From positions 712,662 through 776,661 of the forward strand of contig CAVXML010000007.1 in the NCBI GenBank assembly GCA_963763015.1: a DNA stretch of 64,000 nt, read 5' to 3'. Origin of the DNA: Fodinibacter sp963763015 (lineage in GTDB: Bacteria > Actinomycetota > Actinomycetes > Actinomycetales > Dermatophilaceae). Both the position numbers and the translations under genes were made by a program. Shown piece after piece: positions 37,528-48,818 of this stretch. Every line of letters starts with the position of its first letter. Positions within the stretch are counted from its first letter, which is position 1. Under the pieces are notes generated by a model. It was given only the letters and a program-made list of their open reading frames with translations. It had not been told where the DNA came from and made no database searches.

Positions 37528-37822
37528 GGCCAAACAAGACGAGTGAGTCGTCGACGAACGTCGCTACCTCTCCGAAGCATTCGGCCAAGCCAAGCTGTAG
37601 CCCAACCGCGATACTGTCACCGTCACCGCCATCGAAAGCAGAGACGGTAGGCCGAGATGATCTGAAGCCCACCGCTCCGCAGGACTTCTACGACAGTGCG
37701 GCAGGCAAATGCTAGAGAGTGATCTGTGGACGCGTCGGTGGAGCCCAGACGGTGAATGGCCACCTCCGTGCGCCTCGCCTACGCTGTCTGTCGTCCCCAC
37801 GAACCCCACCTGCGAGGCGACC
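37528..37822 (+). other. 295-bp low-GC spacer
   Basis: No gene supported. Contains a short frame ending TVGRDDLKPTAPQDFYDSAA with no start context. Promoter for the pse block may lie here. Confidence 0.4.
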
Positions 37823-38886
37823 ATGACCGGCGACCCTGCCCACCCTCGACATCGACGGGCACCGCGTCGGTGCCGGGCAGACCCCCTTCGTCATCGCGGA
37901 GGTGTCGGGGAACCACAACGGCTCGCTCGACCGGGCCCTCGAGATCATCGACGCCATCGCGGGTTCCGGCGCCCAGGCCGTGAAGTTCCAGACCTACACG
38001 GCCGACACGATCACCATCGACGCCGCGGGTCCGCAGTTCCGCATCCGCATCGGGCCACGACCTGTGGGGCGGGCGCACCCTGCACGACCTCTACGACGAG
38101 GCCCACACGCCCTGGGAGTGGCACGCCCCGATGTTCGAGCGCGCCCGTGAGCACGGCCTGGTCCCCTTCTCCAGCCCCTTCGACCCCACCGCGATCGAGC
38201 TGCTGGAGTCGCTCGACTGCCCCGTCTACAAGATCGCCTCCGCGGAGCTCGTCGACCTGCCGCTCATCCGGCAGGTGGCGTCGACGGGAAAGCCGATGAT
38301 CATGTCGAGCGGCATGGCGACCCTCGGTGAGATCGATGCCGCCCTCACCGCTGCCCGGGACGGCGGCTGCACCCAGATCGTGCTCCTGGCGTGCACGGCG
38401 TCCTACCCGGCCGACCCCGCCGACGCCCGGCTGCTGTCGATCCCCGCGCTGCGCGAGGCGTTCGGCATCCCGATCGGCCTGTCGGACCACACCGCGGGCA
38501 TCGGGGTCTCCGTCGCGGCCGTCGCCCTCGGTGCCGTGGCCCTCGAGAAGCACGTGACCCTCCAGCGCGCCGACGGGGGCGTCGACTCGGACTTCTCGCT
38601 GGAGCCCGACGAGCTCGCCGCCCTCGTGCGCGAGACCGCCGCCGCCCAGCTGGCGGTGCAGCCCCCGCGCTTCGGCCCCACCGAGTCCGAGCGCGACACG
38701 CTGGCGCTGCGCCGCTCCCTCTACGTCGTCGCCGACGTGCGGGCCGGAGACCCGGTGACCGCGCAGAACGTCCGCTCCATCCGCCCCGCCGGGGGACTGC
38801 CCACCGACGCCTTCGACACGGTCGCCGGGCGCCGCTTCGGCCAGGACGTCGAGCGCGGCACCCCGCTCACCTGGGACCTCATCTGA
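37823..38886 (+). pseudogene. pseI: pseudaminic acid synthase (frame-broken)
   Basis: PFVIAEVSGNHNGSLDRAL, AVKFQTYTADTITID, PFDPTAIELLESLDCPVYKIAS, MIMSSGMATLGEIDA, IGLSDHTAGIGVSVAAVALG and the SAF-domain end YVVADVRAGDPVTAQNVRSI identify the NeuB/PseI enzyme that condenses 2,4-diacetamido-altrose with phosphoenolpyruvate. Frame breaks are near 37837 (extra C) and 38050. All active-site segments are otherwise present, so a functional original is likely. PseI is chosen over sialic acid synthase because of the surrounding PseB, C, F and G genes. Its stop overlaps the convergent pseG-pseH gene by 8 bp. Confidence 0.88.
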
Positions 38887-40406
38887 CGGTGCGCACCCAC
38901 CGCTCGAACCCCGTCGACGTCGGCCGGCAGGTCGGGAGCGTAGCCACCGCTGACGAACAGCCGGCGCGACGGCTTCGTTGGCCGTGTGCACGACCGCCAG
39001 GTAGGCGCGCACGTCCGTGACTCCTGCGAGCCACTGCTCTCCGGCGCGCAGCAGGGCGCCCGCCAGTCCCACGCCCGCGGGCCTCGCCGGCGACGGTGAT
39101 CGACACCTCCCACTCCCGGTCGCCCTCGAGGTCCCAGCGGACCGTCCCGACGTCGGCGCCGTCGACCGAGCCCACGAGCAGGTGCCGGTCGTCGCGCTGG
39201 AGGGTGGCGCGCAGCCACGTCAGGTGGTCCTCGAGGGGTACGACGGCGTGGTGGCGCGACGCCGCCCGCGTCGCGGGGTCGTTCCGCCATTCCCACAGGG
39301 CGCGGGCGTCGTCGATGCCCGCGGGTCGTACCGTCACCGCGGGCCCGTCGACCCGGGGAGCCGAGGCGGACCTCGCGGCCTCCCACGCCCCGACGACCCG
39401 CCATGCTCCGCGGCCGTCGACGAGCCGATGGGCCGCAGCGGCGAGCCGTTCGCGCGAGCGCGGCGTCGGTGAGGAGTGGGCGCAGCCGCGCGGCGGTGGC
39501 GTCGACGTCGGACAGCGTCGTCGCGCCCGCCCAGGCCGATGCCCGCACCTGCAGCGACCACCCGGTCGTGCCCGACGCGCTGGTTCTCGACACGTCGCCA
39601 CGAGTGCCATGGGGCGGCGCAGCGCGCAGAGCTCCCAGGTCGAGGTGCCCGCCGCGGTCACCGATGACGTCGGCCGCCGCCATGAGACCCGGAAGGTCGG
39701 GGACGGGCGGGGTGACCCGCAGCCGGCCGGCAGGCCACGTGTCCGCGAGCGCGGCGAGGGCCGCCGCCGTGGCGGGCGCGGACACCACGGTGACGTCGAG
39801 GGGCAGTCCGAGCCGGCGCAGGGCCTCGATCACCAGGGGGGTGCACCCCGTCGGGTCCGTGCCCCCCATGACGACCAGCACGGTGAGCGTGCCCGACGAC
39901 GAGGCTGCGCGGGTCGGCGCTGCGGATGCCGTCGGTCACCGCTGCGCGCAGCGGCGTGAACCGGGCGCCGCGCAGGTGCCACCGCGCACCGGCCGGTGGC
40001 TCGCCGAGCTCCGCGCCCGACCGTCGGGTCGATGAGGACGTCAGCGGGCCGGGCCCCGAACTCGCCGTCGGCCATGGCCGAGAGCAGGGGCCGGTCCGCG
40101 CCGGCGGAGCCCGCGGCCGCGTCGACGTCGTCGAGCACCTCGGCGCCGAGCTCGTAGTGGTCGACGTGCACCACGTCGTGCGCGAGGGCGACCTCGGCGA
40201 GCGGAGCCCCCTCGGCCTCGGGGCCCAACAGGGTGAGGCGGGGCCCGAAGCCGTGGACCAGCGACTCGAGCAGGGTTCCCTCGACCCGGCCGAGCAGCGA
40301 GACGGTCGTGCCCTCGGGCCACCGCCTCCTCGGCGAGGGCGAGAGCCCGCACGACGTGGCCGACACCGATCTGCGGGCTGCCGTCGCACCGGAGCAGGAC
40401 CCTCAT
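38879..40406 (-). pseudogene. pseG: PseG-PseH fusion: UDP-sugar hydrolase plus N-acetyltransferase (frame-broken)
   Basis: N-terminal PseG: MRVLLRCDGSPQIGVGHVVR, then VLVVMGGTDPTG and AAGTSTWELCALRRPMALV, the UDP-binding GT-B-like blocks. The frame RERLAAAAHRLVDGRGAW, the last helix of PseG, runs without a break into VTVRPAGIDDARALWEWRND, the start of a GNAT domain (PseH), which continues to about 38900. PseG removes UDP from 2,4-diacetamido-altrose; PseH acetylates the 4-amino sugar. Several single-base frame breaks occur (near 40320, 39900, 39500 and 39050). ATG 40406 shares one base with the pseF stop (TGATG). Confidence 0.82.
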
Positions 40407-41135
40407 CAGCCCTCGGCCAGCGTCTTCTGTCGGACTGCGGCGTTGATCGCGACGAGGTCGGGCCTGGCCCTCAGGAGCGCGACGAGCTCGGCGCGCGAGA
40501 CCGGGCTGGCGCCACGCACCGCGACGATCGCCCGGAGGGCCTCGAGGTCCTCCGGCGTGTCGAGGGTGACCCTCAGGTCGGTCGCATCGGGGGCGAAGCA
40601 GAGCCCCATGACCCGGAAGTCGTCCGGGGCGGAGTACAGACCGGAGGTGACGTGGACCCGGTCGTGGCCCGTCGCGCGCCCGTCGACGGCACGCAGGGCG
40701 CCGGCGGCCACGAGCTCGACGTCGAGTCCGTGCGGCAGCGTGCGCACGAGCACCGTGGACACGTAGTCGAGCGTCGGGGTCGGCCGACCACGCCGCGACG
40801 ACGGCATCGACGAGGTCGGGATCGGTGAACGGGCAGTCCGCGGTGATCCGGACGACCGCGTCCGCCGGGTGCTCCTCGAGGGCCTGGAGGTAGCGGGAGA
40901 GCACGTCGTCCTCGCTGCCGCGGACCACCGGGACACCCAGGCCCTGCGCGACCGCGACGAGGGGGTCGTCGACCGCCTCGGTGGTCGTGGCCACGACCAC
41001 GTCGTCGACCCTGCGGGCGCCCCGACAGGCCCGAACGACCCACTCGAGGACGGGGATGCCGCCGAGGTCCGCGAGGACCTTTCCCGGCAGGCGGGTGGAG
41101 CCCATCCGTGCCTGGATGACGACGACGACGCGCAT
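40406..41135 (-). pseudogene. pseF: pseudaminate cytidylyltransferase (frame-broken)
   Basis: MRVVVVIQARMGSTRLPGKV is the CTP-binding start of the acylneuraminate cytidylyltransferase fold; DDVVVATTTEAVDDPLV, RITADCPFTDPDLVDAVV and, in a second frame after about 40780, LDYVSTVLVRTLPHGLDVE and RVTLDTPEDLEALRAIV follow. It would make CMP-pseudaminic acid. One net frame break. Divergent from pseB with only 27 bp between starts, so promoters must lie inside coding sequence or overlap. Confidence 0.85.
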
Positions 41136-41162
41136 ACGGCTCCTCTCAGGGGTCATGACATC

Positions 41163-42164
41163 ATGGCAGCCATGCCCGATCGGTCCATCCTCACTGGTTC
41201 CTCCATCCTCGTCACCGGGGGCACCGGCTCCTTCGGCAAGGCGTTCATCACCGAGCTGCTTGCCAACCACGACCCCAAGCGCATCGTCGTGTTCAGCAGG
41301 GACGAGCTCAAGCAGTACGAGTGCCGCCAGCTCTTCAACGACGACCACCGCCTGCGCTGGTTCATCGGCGACATCCGTGACCGGCACCGCCTGAACCGGG
41401 CCATGCACGGCATCGACTACGTCGTCCACGCCGCGGCCCTCAAGCAGGTCGACACCGCCGAGTACAACCCCTGGGAGTTCGTCCAGACCAACGTCGTCGG
41501 CAGCCAGAACGTCATCGAGTCCTGCATCGACTCCGGGGTGAAGAAGGTCGTCGCGCTCTCGACCGACAAGGCGTCCTCGCCGATCAACCTCTACGGCGCG
41601 ACCAAGCTGACGGCCGACAAGCTCTTCGTCACGGGCAACCACTACGCCGCGGCCTACCCCACGCGCTTCGCCGTCGTCCGCTACGGCAACGTCATGGGCA
41701 GCCGCGGGTCGGTCATCCCGTTCTTCCGGAGGCTGGCCGACGAGGGGAAGTCGCTCCCCATCACCGACCTGCGGATGACGCGCTTCTTCATCACCCTCCC
41801 CCAGGCCGTGCGCTTCGTCACCGACTCCTTCGAGTTCATGCAGGGCGGCGAGCTCTACGTCCCCCGCATCCCGTCGATGAAGATCACCGACCTGGCCCAG
41901 GCCGTCGCGCCGGGCGCCGAGATGCACGAGATCGGCCTGCGCCCGGGCGAGAAGCTGCACGAGGAGATGATCTCCCCCGAGGAGGGCCGCCGAGCGCTGC
42001 GGATCGGTGACCGCTACGTCCTCCAGCCCGACCTCGCCTCGTGGGGCTACACCTCGCCCGACCACGGCGTCGCCGTCCCCGAGGGCTTCCAGTACAGCTC
42101 CGACAAGAACGACGAGTGGCTCAGCCGGGAGGACTTCCAGGCCCTGCTCGAGACGGACGTCTGA
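41163..42164 (+). CDS. pseB: UDP-N-acetylglucosamine 4,6-dehydratase (inverting)
   Basis: 333 residues, intact. Rossmann start ILVTGGTGSFGKAFITELL, VHAAALKQVDTAEYNPWEF (the K in AALKQV and D in place of the usual Ser), YGATKLTADKL catalytic YxxxK and MTRFFITLPQAVRFV identify PseB, which makes the inverted 4-keto-altrose sugar, the first step to pseudaminic acid. One of the few undamaged genes after 34.7 kb. ATG 41163 lies 12 nt after AGGGG. Directly followed by pseC. Confidence 0.95.
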   Translation: MAAMPDRSILTGSSILVTGGTGSFGKAFITELLANHDPKRIVVFSRDELKQYECRQLFNDDHRLRWFIGDIRDRHRLNRAMHGIDYVVHAAALKQVDTAEYNPWEFVQTNVVGSQNVIESCIDSGVKKVVALSTDKASSPINLYGATKLTADKLFVTGNHYAAAYPTRFAVVRYGNVMGSRGSVIPFFRRLADEGKSLPITDLRMTRFFITLPQAVRFVTDSFEFMQGGELYVPRIPSMKITDLAQAVAPGAEMHEIGLRPGEKLHEEMISPEEGRRALRIGDRYVLQPDLASWGYTSPDHGVAVPEGFQYSSDKNDEWLSREDFQALLETDV

Positions 42165-42166
42165 GC

Positions 42167-43296
42167 GTGCTGCCCTACGGGCGCCAGTCGGTGAACGACC
42201 GCGACGTCGCGGCCGTGGTCGAGGTCCTCGGGAGCGACTGGCTGACGACCGGGCCCTGGGTGCGCGCGTTCGAGCAGGAGCTCGCGGCCGCTCACCGGCA
42301 CGCCCGGGGCGGTCAGCGTGACGTCCGGGACCGCGGCGCTGCACACGGCCTACGCAGCCATCGGGGTGGGCGCGGGCGACGAGGTCGTCGCGACCCCGCT
42401 GACCTTCGTCGCCACGGCGAGCTCGGCGACCATCCTCGGCGCCACCGTCGTCTTCGCCGACGTCACGCCGGACACCGGCAACCTCGACCCGGATGCCGTC
42501 GCCGCCGCGCGTCACCGACCGCACGCGCGTCGTCGCCGCGGTGGACTACGGCGGCCACCCCGTGGACGTCCCGGGGCTGCGCTCGGCCGTCGATGGTCGC
42601 GACGTGGTGCTCCTCGAGGATGCCGCCCACTCGATCGGCGGCAGCCTCGACGGCGCCCCCGTGGGGTCCCTGTCCGACGTCACGACGTTCTCGTTCTTCC
42701 CGACGAAGAACCTCACGACGGCCGAGGGGGGTGCCGTCGTCGCGCGCGACGAAGCCGTCCTGACCCGTGCCGCCACCTTCCGCAACATCGGGATGGTCAA
42801 GGACCCCGACCGGATGCGCGCCACCGACGAGGGGCCGTGGTTCTACGAGGTGCACGAGGCCGGCGTCAACTACCGGCTGCCCGATGTCCTCGCCGCCCTG
42901 GGGTCGAGCCAGCTGACCCGGCTCGCCACGTTCTCCCGACGTCGGCGGGAGATCCACGCCCGCTACACCGACGGGCTGCGCGACCTGGACGCCCTCGTGC
43001 TCCCGCCGACGCGGCCCGGGGCCGAGCCGACGTGGCACCTGTACTCCCTGCGGATCCGCGACGGTCGGCGCCGAGCGCTGTTCGACCACCTGCGTGAGAA
43101 CGGCATCGGCGTGCAGGTGAACTACATCCCCGTCTACTGGCACCCGCTCTACGCGGACCTCGGGTACCGCAGGGGCATGTGCCCCGTGGCCGAGGAGTAC
43201 TACGCCCAGGAGATCTCGCTGCCCCTGTTCCCGGATCTCGCGGACGGTGACGTCGACCAGGTCATCGAGCTCGTCCGGGGGTTCGTGGGTGGCTGA
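42167..43296 (+). pseudogene. pseC: UDP-4-amino-altrose aminotransferase (frame-broken)
   Basis: Start LPYGRQSVNDRDVAAVVEVL and TSGTAALHTAYAAIGVG, then EDAAHSIGGSLDGAPVG, the PLP-lysine segment FSFFPTKNLTTAEGG and the C-terminal NYIPVYWHPLYADLG of the DegT/DnrJ/EryC1 aminotransferase family. PseC aminates C4 of the PseB product. The frame changes near 42298 and again near 42508. GTG 42167 follows the pseB stop at once, so they are co-transcribed; the stop overlaps the flippase start. Confidence 0.88.
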
Positions 43297-44742
43297 CGCC
43301 CTCGACCGGGAGGCTCCAGTCCCCGCCGAGGACCCGATGAGCGCGGGGAGGGGCGCCTCGGCGAGCAAGACCGTCCTGGGCCGGGGACTGCTCTACACCG
43401 TCGGGACGGCCGCGCCGGTCCTGAGCAACGCGGTCATCACCCCGTTCGTCACGCGCCTCCTGGGGCCCGAGGACTACGGGGTGGTCGCGACCGCGCTCGT
43501 CGTCATCCAGGTCGGCATGATCGTCGCAGGGCTCGGGCTGGCGGCTGCGATCACGCGGCACGGCATCCTCGAGGAGTCCGGTGTCGAGGGTGCGCGCTCG
43601 CTCGTGCACCGCGGAGCCGTGGCAGCCGTGCTCGTCGCCGCCTGTGCATCCCTCGCCGTCGAGCCCTTCGGCCGGCTCGTCGGCATCGACGACGACGTGG
43701 CCCTGATCCTGTCCTTCGCGGCGGCGGCGGGCTTCTCGGTCGTCGTCAACGTCCAGTCCTACCTGCGGGTGCTCGACCGGCCGCTGCCGTTCGTCCTGCT
43801 GTCCCTCGGAGCCGCGCTCGGGGGCCCGGCTCTCGGACTGCTCGTGCTGCTCCTGGGCGACGGGACGGCCAACGCCTACCTCGCCGGACTCGCCGCGGGC
43901 TTCGTCCTCACGGCCATCGCGGGCCTGGCGCTGACCCTGCGCCGCAGCCGCCACGTCAGGGGCGACACCCGCCGCGCCCTGCGTGTCGGGCTGCCCACCA
44001 TCCCGCACCAGGTCGCCCTGTACCTGGCGGGGGGCGCGCTCGTGCTGGTCGCCGGACACCTCTACGGCACCGCCGACGCGGGCCGCCTCCAGCTCGCGGT
44101 GCTCATCGGCTCGGCGCCCGGCGTGCTCACGGCATCGCTCAACAACGCGTGGGCGCCCGTCGTCTACCGCACCGACCCCCAGCACCGCGGGGAGGTGCTC
44201 GAGCACACCGGGCGCGACATCGCCGTGCTCACCGGGCTCGCCGCGGGCTTCGTGGCCTTCACCGCCCCCACGCTGCTGCGCGTGGCGGCCCCCTCCACCT
44301 ACGACCCGACCGCGCTGACCCCGGCCGTCGGGCGTCGTCGCGATCGGGACCGTGCTGTCGGTGATCTACCTCTCGAACGTGCACCTCGTCTTCGCGTCCG
44401 GACGCAGCTCCGGCCTGGCCCTGGTCACCCCGACGGCGCTCGTCGTCGGGGTCGCCGTCGCGTGGGCGGCCGGGAGCGCGATCGGCCTCGGCGCGATCGG
44501 CGTCGGGATGCCGGTCACCTATGCCGTCATGGCCGCTGGGGTGGCCGCTCCTGGCCCGGCGCGTCAGCGCCACGCGCTGGCGGGAGTCACGGGTCGTCAC
44601 GCCGCTGCTCGTCGGGAGCGCCCTGTGCCTCATCGGGCGCCGCGTTCCGGCGGCGGGTCCGTGGATGGTCGTCCGGTGGGTCGTGGCGGTCGCGCTGGCC
44701 GTGCTCTCCCTGCTCGTCCTCCGGCGGGTGCTGACCCGCTGA
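43289..44742 (+). pseudogene. polysaccharide flippase/Wzx-like transporter (frame-broken)
   Basis: About 480 residues with 12 or more helices. The N-terminus SKTVLGRGLLYTVGTAAPVL with TPFVTRLLGPEDYGVVATAL is the MOP/RfbX signature. Frame breaks near 44335 (extra G) and 44540; the last helices are in a third frame. It would move lipid-linked glycan across the membrane. GTG 43289 overlaps the pseC stop by 8 bp, so it belongs to the pseBC transcript. A later ATG (43337) is also possible. Confidence 0.82.
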
Positions 44743-45419
44743 CTCCGGGAGGACGTCCGTGCAGGCGGGCAGGCGCACGGGCCGGGAACAGCCACGAGAT
44801 CGCACATGGCGCCCGCCGGGCGACGGACGCGCAATGGGTGCCGATGGCCGCCGGTCGACCTCTTCGGCCGATCGGTCCGAGCCGCGCGACGAGTGCAACG
44901 AGACCAGGAGCCGCCCCCACATCCCGAAGTAGGGAACAACCCGGAAGTGCGCCCGCGCAGCACCGGCGACGACGACGCTGACGGGCGGACTCGCGGCGAC
45001 GTGGTGACAGCGCAAGGAGCTGAGGAGGCACCGTCTCCTTGCTCAACGGCACGCACAGTTTTCGCGCGTCACCTCTCGCGTGTGAACATGCGAGGCCGTG
45101 ACAGCACTTGGTTCACCTAGGCTGTGATCGTGGCCTTCGCTCTTGCTACGGACCACGACGCCACATTGGACCTCAGAGCCAAACTGAAAGGCCACGAGAT
45201 GGCTCTTGCGACCGGCTTGACGCTGGACACAGGATGCCGGTTTGCCCTTCTCACAGGCCCGGTTAGGCCGATGAAGGTGTCTCCAAGAAGTTCCGCTGCG
45301 ACACTTCGTAGCGGCCCGATTTGCGCGGTCTCAGAGCGGCTCGGGACCACAGGCGACCCGCTACGGACCCCATCTCGACCCCTACCACCCAGGATTCCCT
45401 GGACACCTCGAATACATTC
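44743..45419. other. 677-bp gap with weak hairpin and an uncertain short frame
   Basis: No gene firmly supported. An 8-bp stem (45012-45019 with 45035-45042) may end the pseBC transcript. A GTG-started frame at 45124-45432 (102 codons) reads IVAFALATDHDATLDLRAKL but has no ribosome site and resembles no known family. GC falls from about 45.1 kb on. Confidence 0.4.
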
Positions 45420-46506
45420 GTGGTGGGTTTAGTAAACAGCCCACTCCAAGGCGTCAACGTTCTCGAGGCCTCTAAGACCCTGGGGCTTAACCCTGACCTG
45501 ATTCTCATTGCCAGAGAGTCATGGAGTGAACGCTCGATCCCGCAGATCATTGCAGTACTTGAACGTCTGGGTGAGGGATCGGCAGGGTTCAAGTACGACG
45601 TAGGTGACTATGTGCTGCGCCTGCTGGGGATTCGCTCCGCGCGGAGGGCCATGAGGCGAGCGAAGACCTTGGTGAATGAAGGTTCACAGGGCCGGTCGCT
45701 CACGTTGATCGTTGGCAACTACCCGCATGCCTTCTGGTGGGCGCTGGCGAATCAACTCCGTGGCGCCGTGGCGCGCGTTGTTGTGGTCGACGATGGCATC
45801 GGGTCGCTCCAGATTGATCGCCTGGTTCGACCAAGGCGCTGGCCGCGCGACCTTGTGAAGGGGGCAGCGTTCAGATGGCTGGGCTTCGACGAACGTCCTT
45901 CATTTCCCATCACATTTTGTTCAACCTACGACTTGACCGGAAAACTGCTTCCCACCGATCGGTTCGTTGCTAATGAGCGCCCGATGCTGCGCGCCCTCGC
46001 GCGTGAAGTCACAGCAGTGACTCCTTACCCACTCGTGATCGGATCTCCGGTGACCGACGCCACTGACTCGGGTCTCCTTGTGGAGGATGATGTCACTACT
46101 CGCGCTCCTACAACTTCGCTTTGCGACCCGGTCACATGGTGGCCGGCGCGCCGTCTATGTTCCTCACCACAAAGAGCGGCCCGAGAAGCTTGCGGCGATC
46201 GCCAAGTACTTCAATGTCACAGAGGCGCGACTCCCCGTCGAAGTCGAGACAACGCTCGCCCGACAAGCCCCATCGCACGTAGGGGGACTGCCATCCAGTG
46301 CCTTCAAGAACCTGATTGAGCTCTTTCCGGGTCGTGTGAAGGTCGACTTGTTCCAACTGCCAAAGCATCTCATCTCCGACGCGACGCGTCCGAGGTACGA
46401 GGCGGTCTACGACTACCATGTTCGCGAGTTTCCCAACGAAGTCAGGATCATCCCACCGAGTGCTTGGATGTCCGACGAGATGTGGCGCGATTCTCGAAAA
46501 CGGTGA
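45420..46506 (+). pseudogene. polysialyltransferase-like glycosyltransferase (frame-broken)
   Basis: The first part has VVGLVNSPLQGVNVLEASKT, IVGNYPHAFWWALANQL and VVVDDGIGSLQIDRL; the second, in another frame after about 46100, has VYVPHHKERPEKLAAIAKYF and ends RIIPPSAWMSDEMW. This pattern suggests the alpha-2,8-polysialyltransferase/CMP-sialic-type family. In this locus the donor would be CMP-pseudaminic acid. Low GC compared with neighbours and use of AT-ending codons suggest transfer. Start uncertain: GTG 45420 or an upstream TTG at 45321. Family call by pattern only. Confidence 0.6.
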
Positions 46507-46765
46507 GCCGAGACTTCTCTCAGAGGCGGCGGGTACAAAGACCCCGACATTGCGGAGAAGGCCTCCGGTTGTCAATGGGGCTGTCGAGGAGCCGTTTCAC
46601 CAACCAGGAGGGCTCGCAGCATCCCGCCGCGGCACAGCGCGAGCAGAACACCCGCCGCGGTGACCAACTCCCTGGGCGGCACCCTGGACGGGCAAGGGAT
46701 CGCGTGGTCAACGGTCGCTATCGAGGCAGTCGTTGTCGCTTGGCAGTTCCTGCACGTGTACTGGC

Positions 46766-47807
46766 TCAGGCGCCACGACGTCTGACGCTGGGCGGTCTTC
46801 GCCAACTGGGAAGTAGTTCGCCAGGCATTCCAGCGATGAACGTCGCCTTGACTGACAGCTCGACGTTGCCGGGAGTGGTGCCTATCAGCGGGTACGCGAG
46901 TCGTCGCCAGAGCGGCGCGTCCTCTCCCAGAGAGTCCCAAGCGTGGACAAGCGGAGGCGGAACCGCACCCAGCCTTTCGCGAATCTCTCGCACCATCGCA
47001 CGCCTCCATCCGTAGGTAAGTGCATGACTGGCCCGTAGTACGTGGCGGGGTGAACGTCCTCCCTCATATTCCTCACCGAGGGTGAGCAGACGGTGCCACA
47101 CGAGTCGAACCGTCCAAGGCGGGCGTGTGGCCTTGACCTCTCCAATCGCGTTGCCGCCGTGCTGCACGTAGTCCTGAACGAGCTCGTCGAGCACGGCGTA
47201 GCCGTCGGTCGACGGCCGCACATAGCCGAGCCAGTGGTCGTGCAGCTGCGTGACGGTGTGGAGCCGCGGAAAGGGCAGCGCCAGGTCGAGCAGCTCGCGG
47301 CGGAAGACCGACGAGCGCGCCGGTGACCTGGTTCTCGAAGAGCAGGTCGCCGGCGGGCACGACTCTGCGGTGCGGTCTGCTCGAGCAGGACCTCCGCCGA
47401 CCGGCCACGTCGACGACCCGCGCCTGCCCGGTGGCGAGCAGTGCGTCGTCGAGAAGTAGGCACCAGACGCTCCAGCTTGTCGGGGTACCAGCGGTCGTCC
47501 TGGTCGCTGAGGGCGACCCACGCGACGTCCTCGGGCACGGCCATCGAGCAGCCGCTCGAAGTTGAGGTAGAAGCCGACGTTGTCGTCCCAGCCGATCACC
47601 TCGAAGCGGGGGTCGTCGCCCACGATCTCGTGCGACCAGCGCGCGCACCTCCTCCTGCCCGCCGTCGGCACCGATGAGGCAGCGGAAGTCGCGCCGGGTC
47701 TGGTCGCGGATCGACTCGCAGCTGGATCCGCGAACAGCTCCGGGTCGGGCCGGTAGGCGGCGAGGACCACGACGCCCTGGCCCTGCCGAGACGCGCTCGG
47801 TGCTCAT
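46766..47807 (-). pseudogene. GT2 glycosyltransferase, rhamnosyltransferase-like (several frame breaks)
   Basis: Fragments in three frames form one GT2 protein: VVLAAYRPDPELF, SIRDQTRRDFRCLIGADGG, GDDPRFEVIGWDDNVGFYLN, VAWVALSDQDDRWYPDKLER (the DQDD donor-metal motif) and VFRRELLDLALPFPRLHTV, then a long intact C-terminus. At least five frame breaks within 1 kb. ATG 47807 overlaps the previous stop (ATGA). Probably transfers rhamnose or a similar deoxysugar; donor inferred. Confidence 0.75.
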
Positions 47808-48818
47808 GCGCTGGCCTCGGTGCGCGGACGGGCCACGCGCCAGTACGCGGTCAGGAGCGCGGTTGAGCAGTGCCAGCGCCCTCGGCGGGTCGAGCTGGGT
47901 CTGGGTGACCGCCGGCGACGAGCAGCGCGTCCAGCGCGTGGGCGTCGTGCACCTGCGGCCTGCACCCGGCGGCGTCTGCGCGCCACCGTCACGCGGCGTG
48001 GCGCAGCAGCCAGCCCCAGGCGCGCACCTTCTCGCGGCCCCACCCGTCGCGCAGCGCGATGACCAGGTACAGCGGCTCGAGGAGCAGGATCACCGGCAGC
48101 ACCCGCAGCAGCAGGTGGGTGGGGTAGTCCCCGAGCACGGTGAGGAACCGGTTGCGCTCGAGCAGGAACATCTTCCGGGCGTTGCGCGAGAAGTCGTGGT
48201 CGTGGACAGCCACCGCATCCGGGCACGAGGACGACGTCGAGGCCGGCGAGGTGCGTGCGCAGGCTCAGGTCGGTGTCCTCGTGGTACATGAAGTAGGACT
48301 CGTCCATGCCGCCCAGCAGCTCCCACACCTCGCGCCGGCACGCGAACATCGCGCCGTGCGCCGACGTGATGCTGCGGCGGCTCCGTGCTGCTGCAGCCGG
48401 CTCCCCGTAGCGGTCGCACCAGCTCAGCCCGCTGAGGTGGACCGGGAGGCCGGCCGAGTCCACCAGGTCCGGGTCGGTTGGCGAGGACGAGCAGCCCGCT
48501 CGCCAGGCCCACCGCTCGGATCGTCCACCGCTTGAGCGAGGGCCGCCAGCGCCCCGGGCCGCACCACGGCGTCGGAGTTCACGAAGACGAGGACCTCGCC
48601 CGAGCTGGCGCGTGCACCCTGCCGCGCAGCCACCACCGAAGCCGGTGTTCGCCGTGGGCGTCACCACGCGCACCCCGGCCACCTCGGGCACGCTCGAGAT
48701 GCCATGGTCGACGAGCACCACATCGTCGCCGGGACCGAGCTGAGCGACGAGCGGCCTCGAGGCAGGCGGCGAGCAACGGCTCGTCGCCGTGGCCGACGAC
48801 GACGACACTGACGCTCAA
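47804..48818 (-). pseudogene. GT2 glycosyltransferase (several frame breaks)
   Basis: Fragments SVSVVVVGHGDEPLLAACLE, VRVVTPTANTGFGGG, VLVFVNSDAVVRPGALAALA, AMFACRREVWELLGGMDESYF and MYHEDTDLSLRTHLAGLDV assemble into a GT2 enzyme with the NTGFGGG, NSDA and ED motifs of the WcaA/rhamnosyltransferase type, followed by a C-terminal membrane-associated helix. TTG 48818 overlaps the previous stop (TTGA). Part of a three-gene coupled block with its neighbours on both sides. Confidence 0.75.

Noticed and set aside
37823..38886. Sialic or legionaminic acid synthase instead of PseI
   Set aside because: PseB of the inverting type, PseG, PseF and PseC surround it, and no UDP-GlcNAc 2-epimerase is present.
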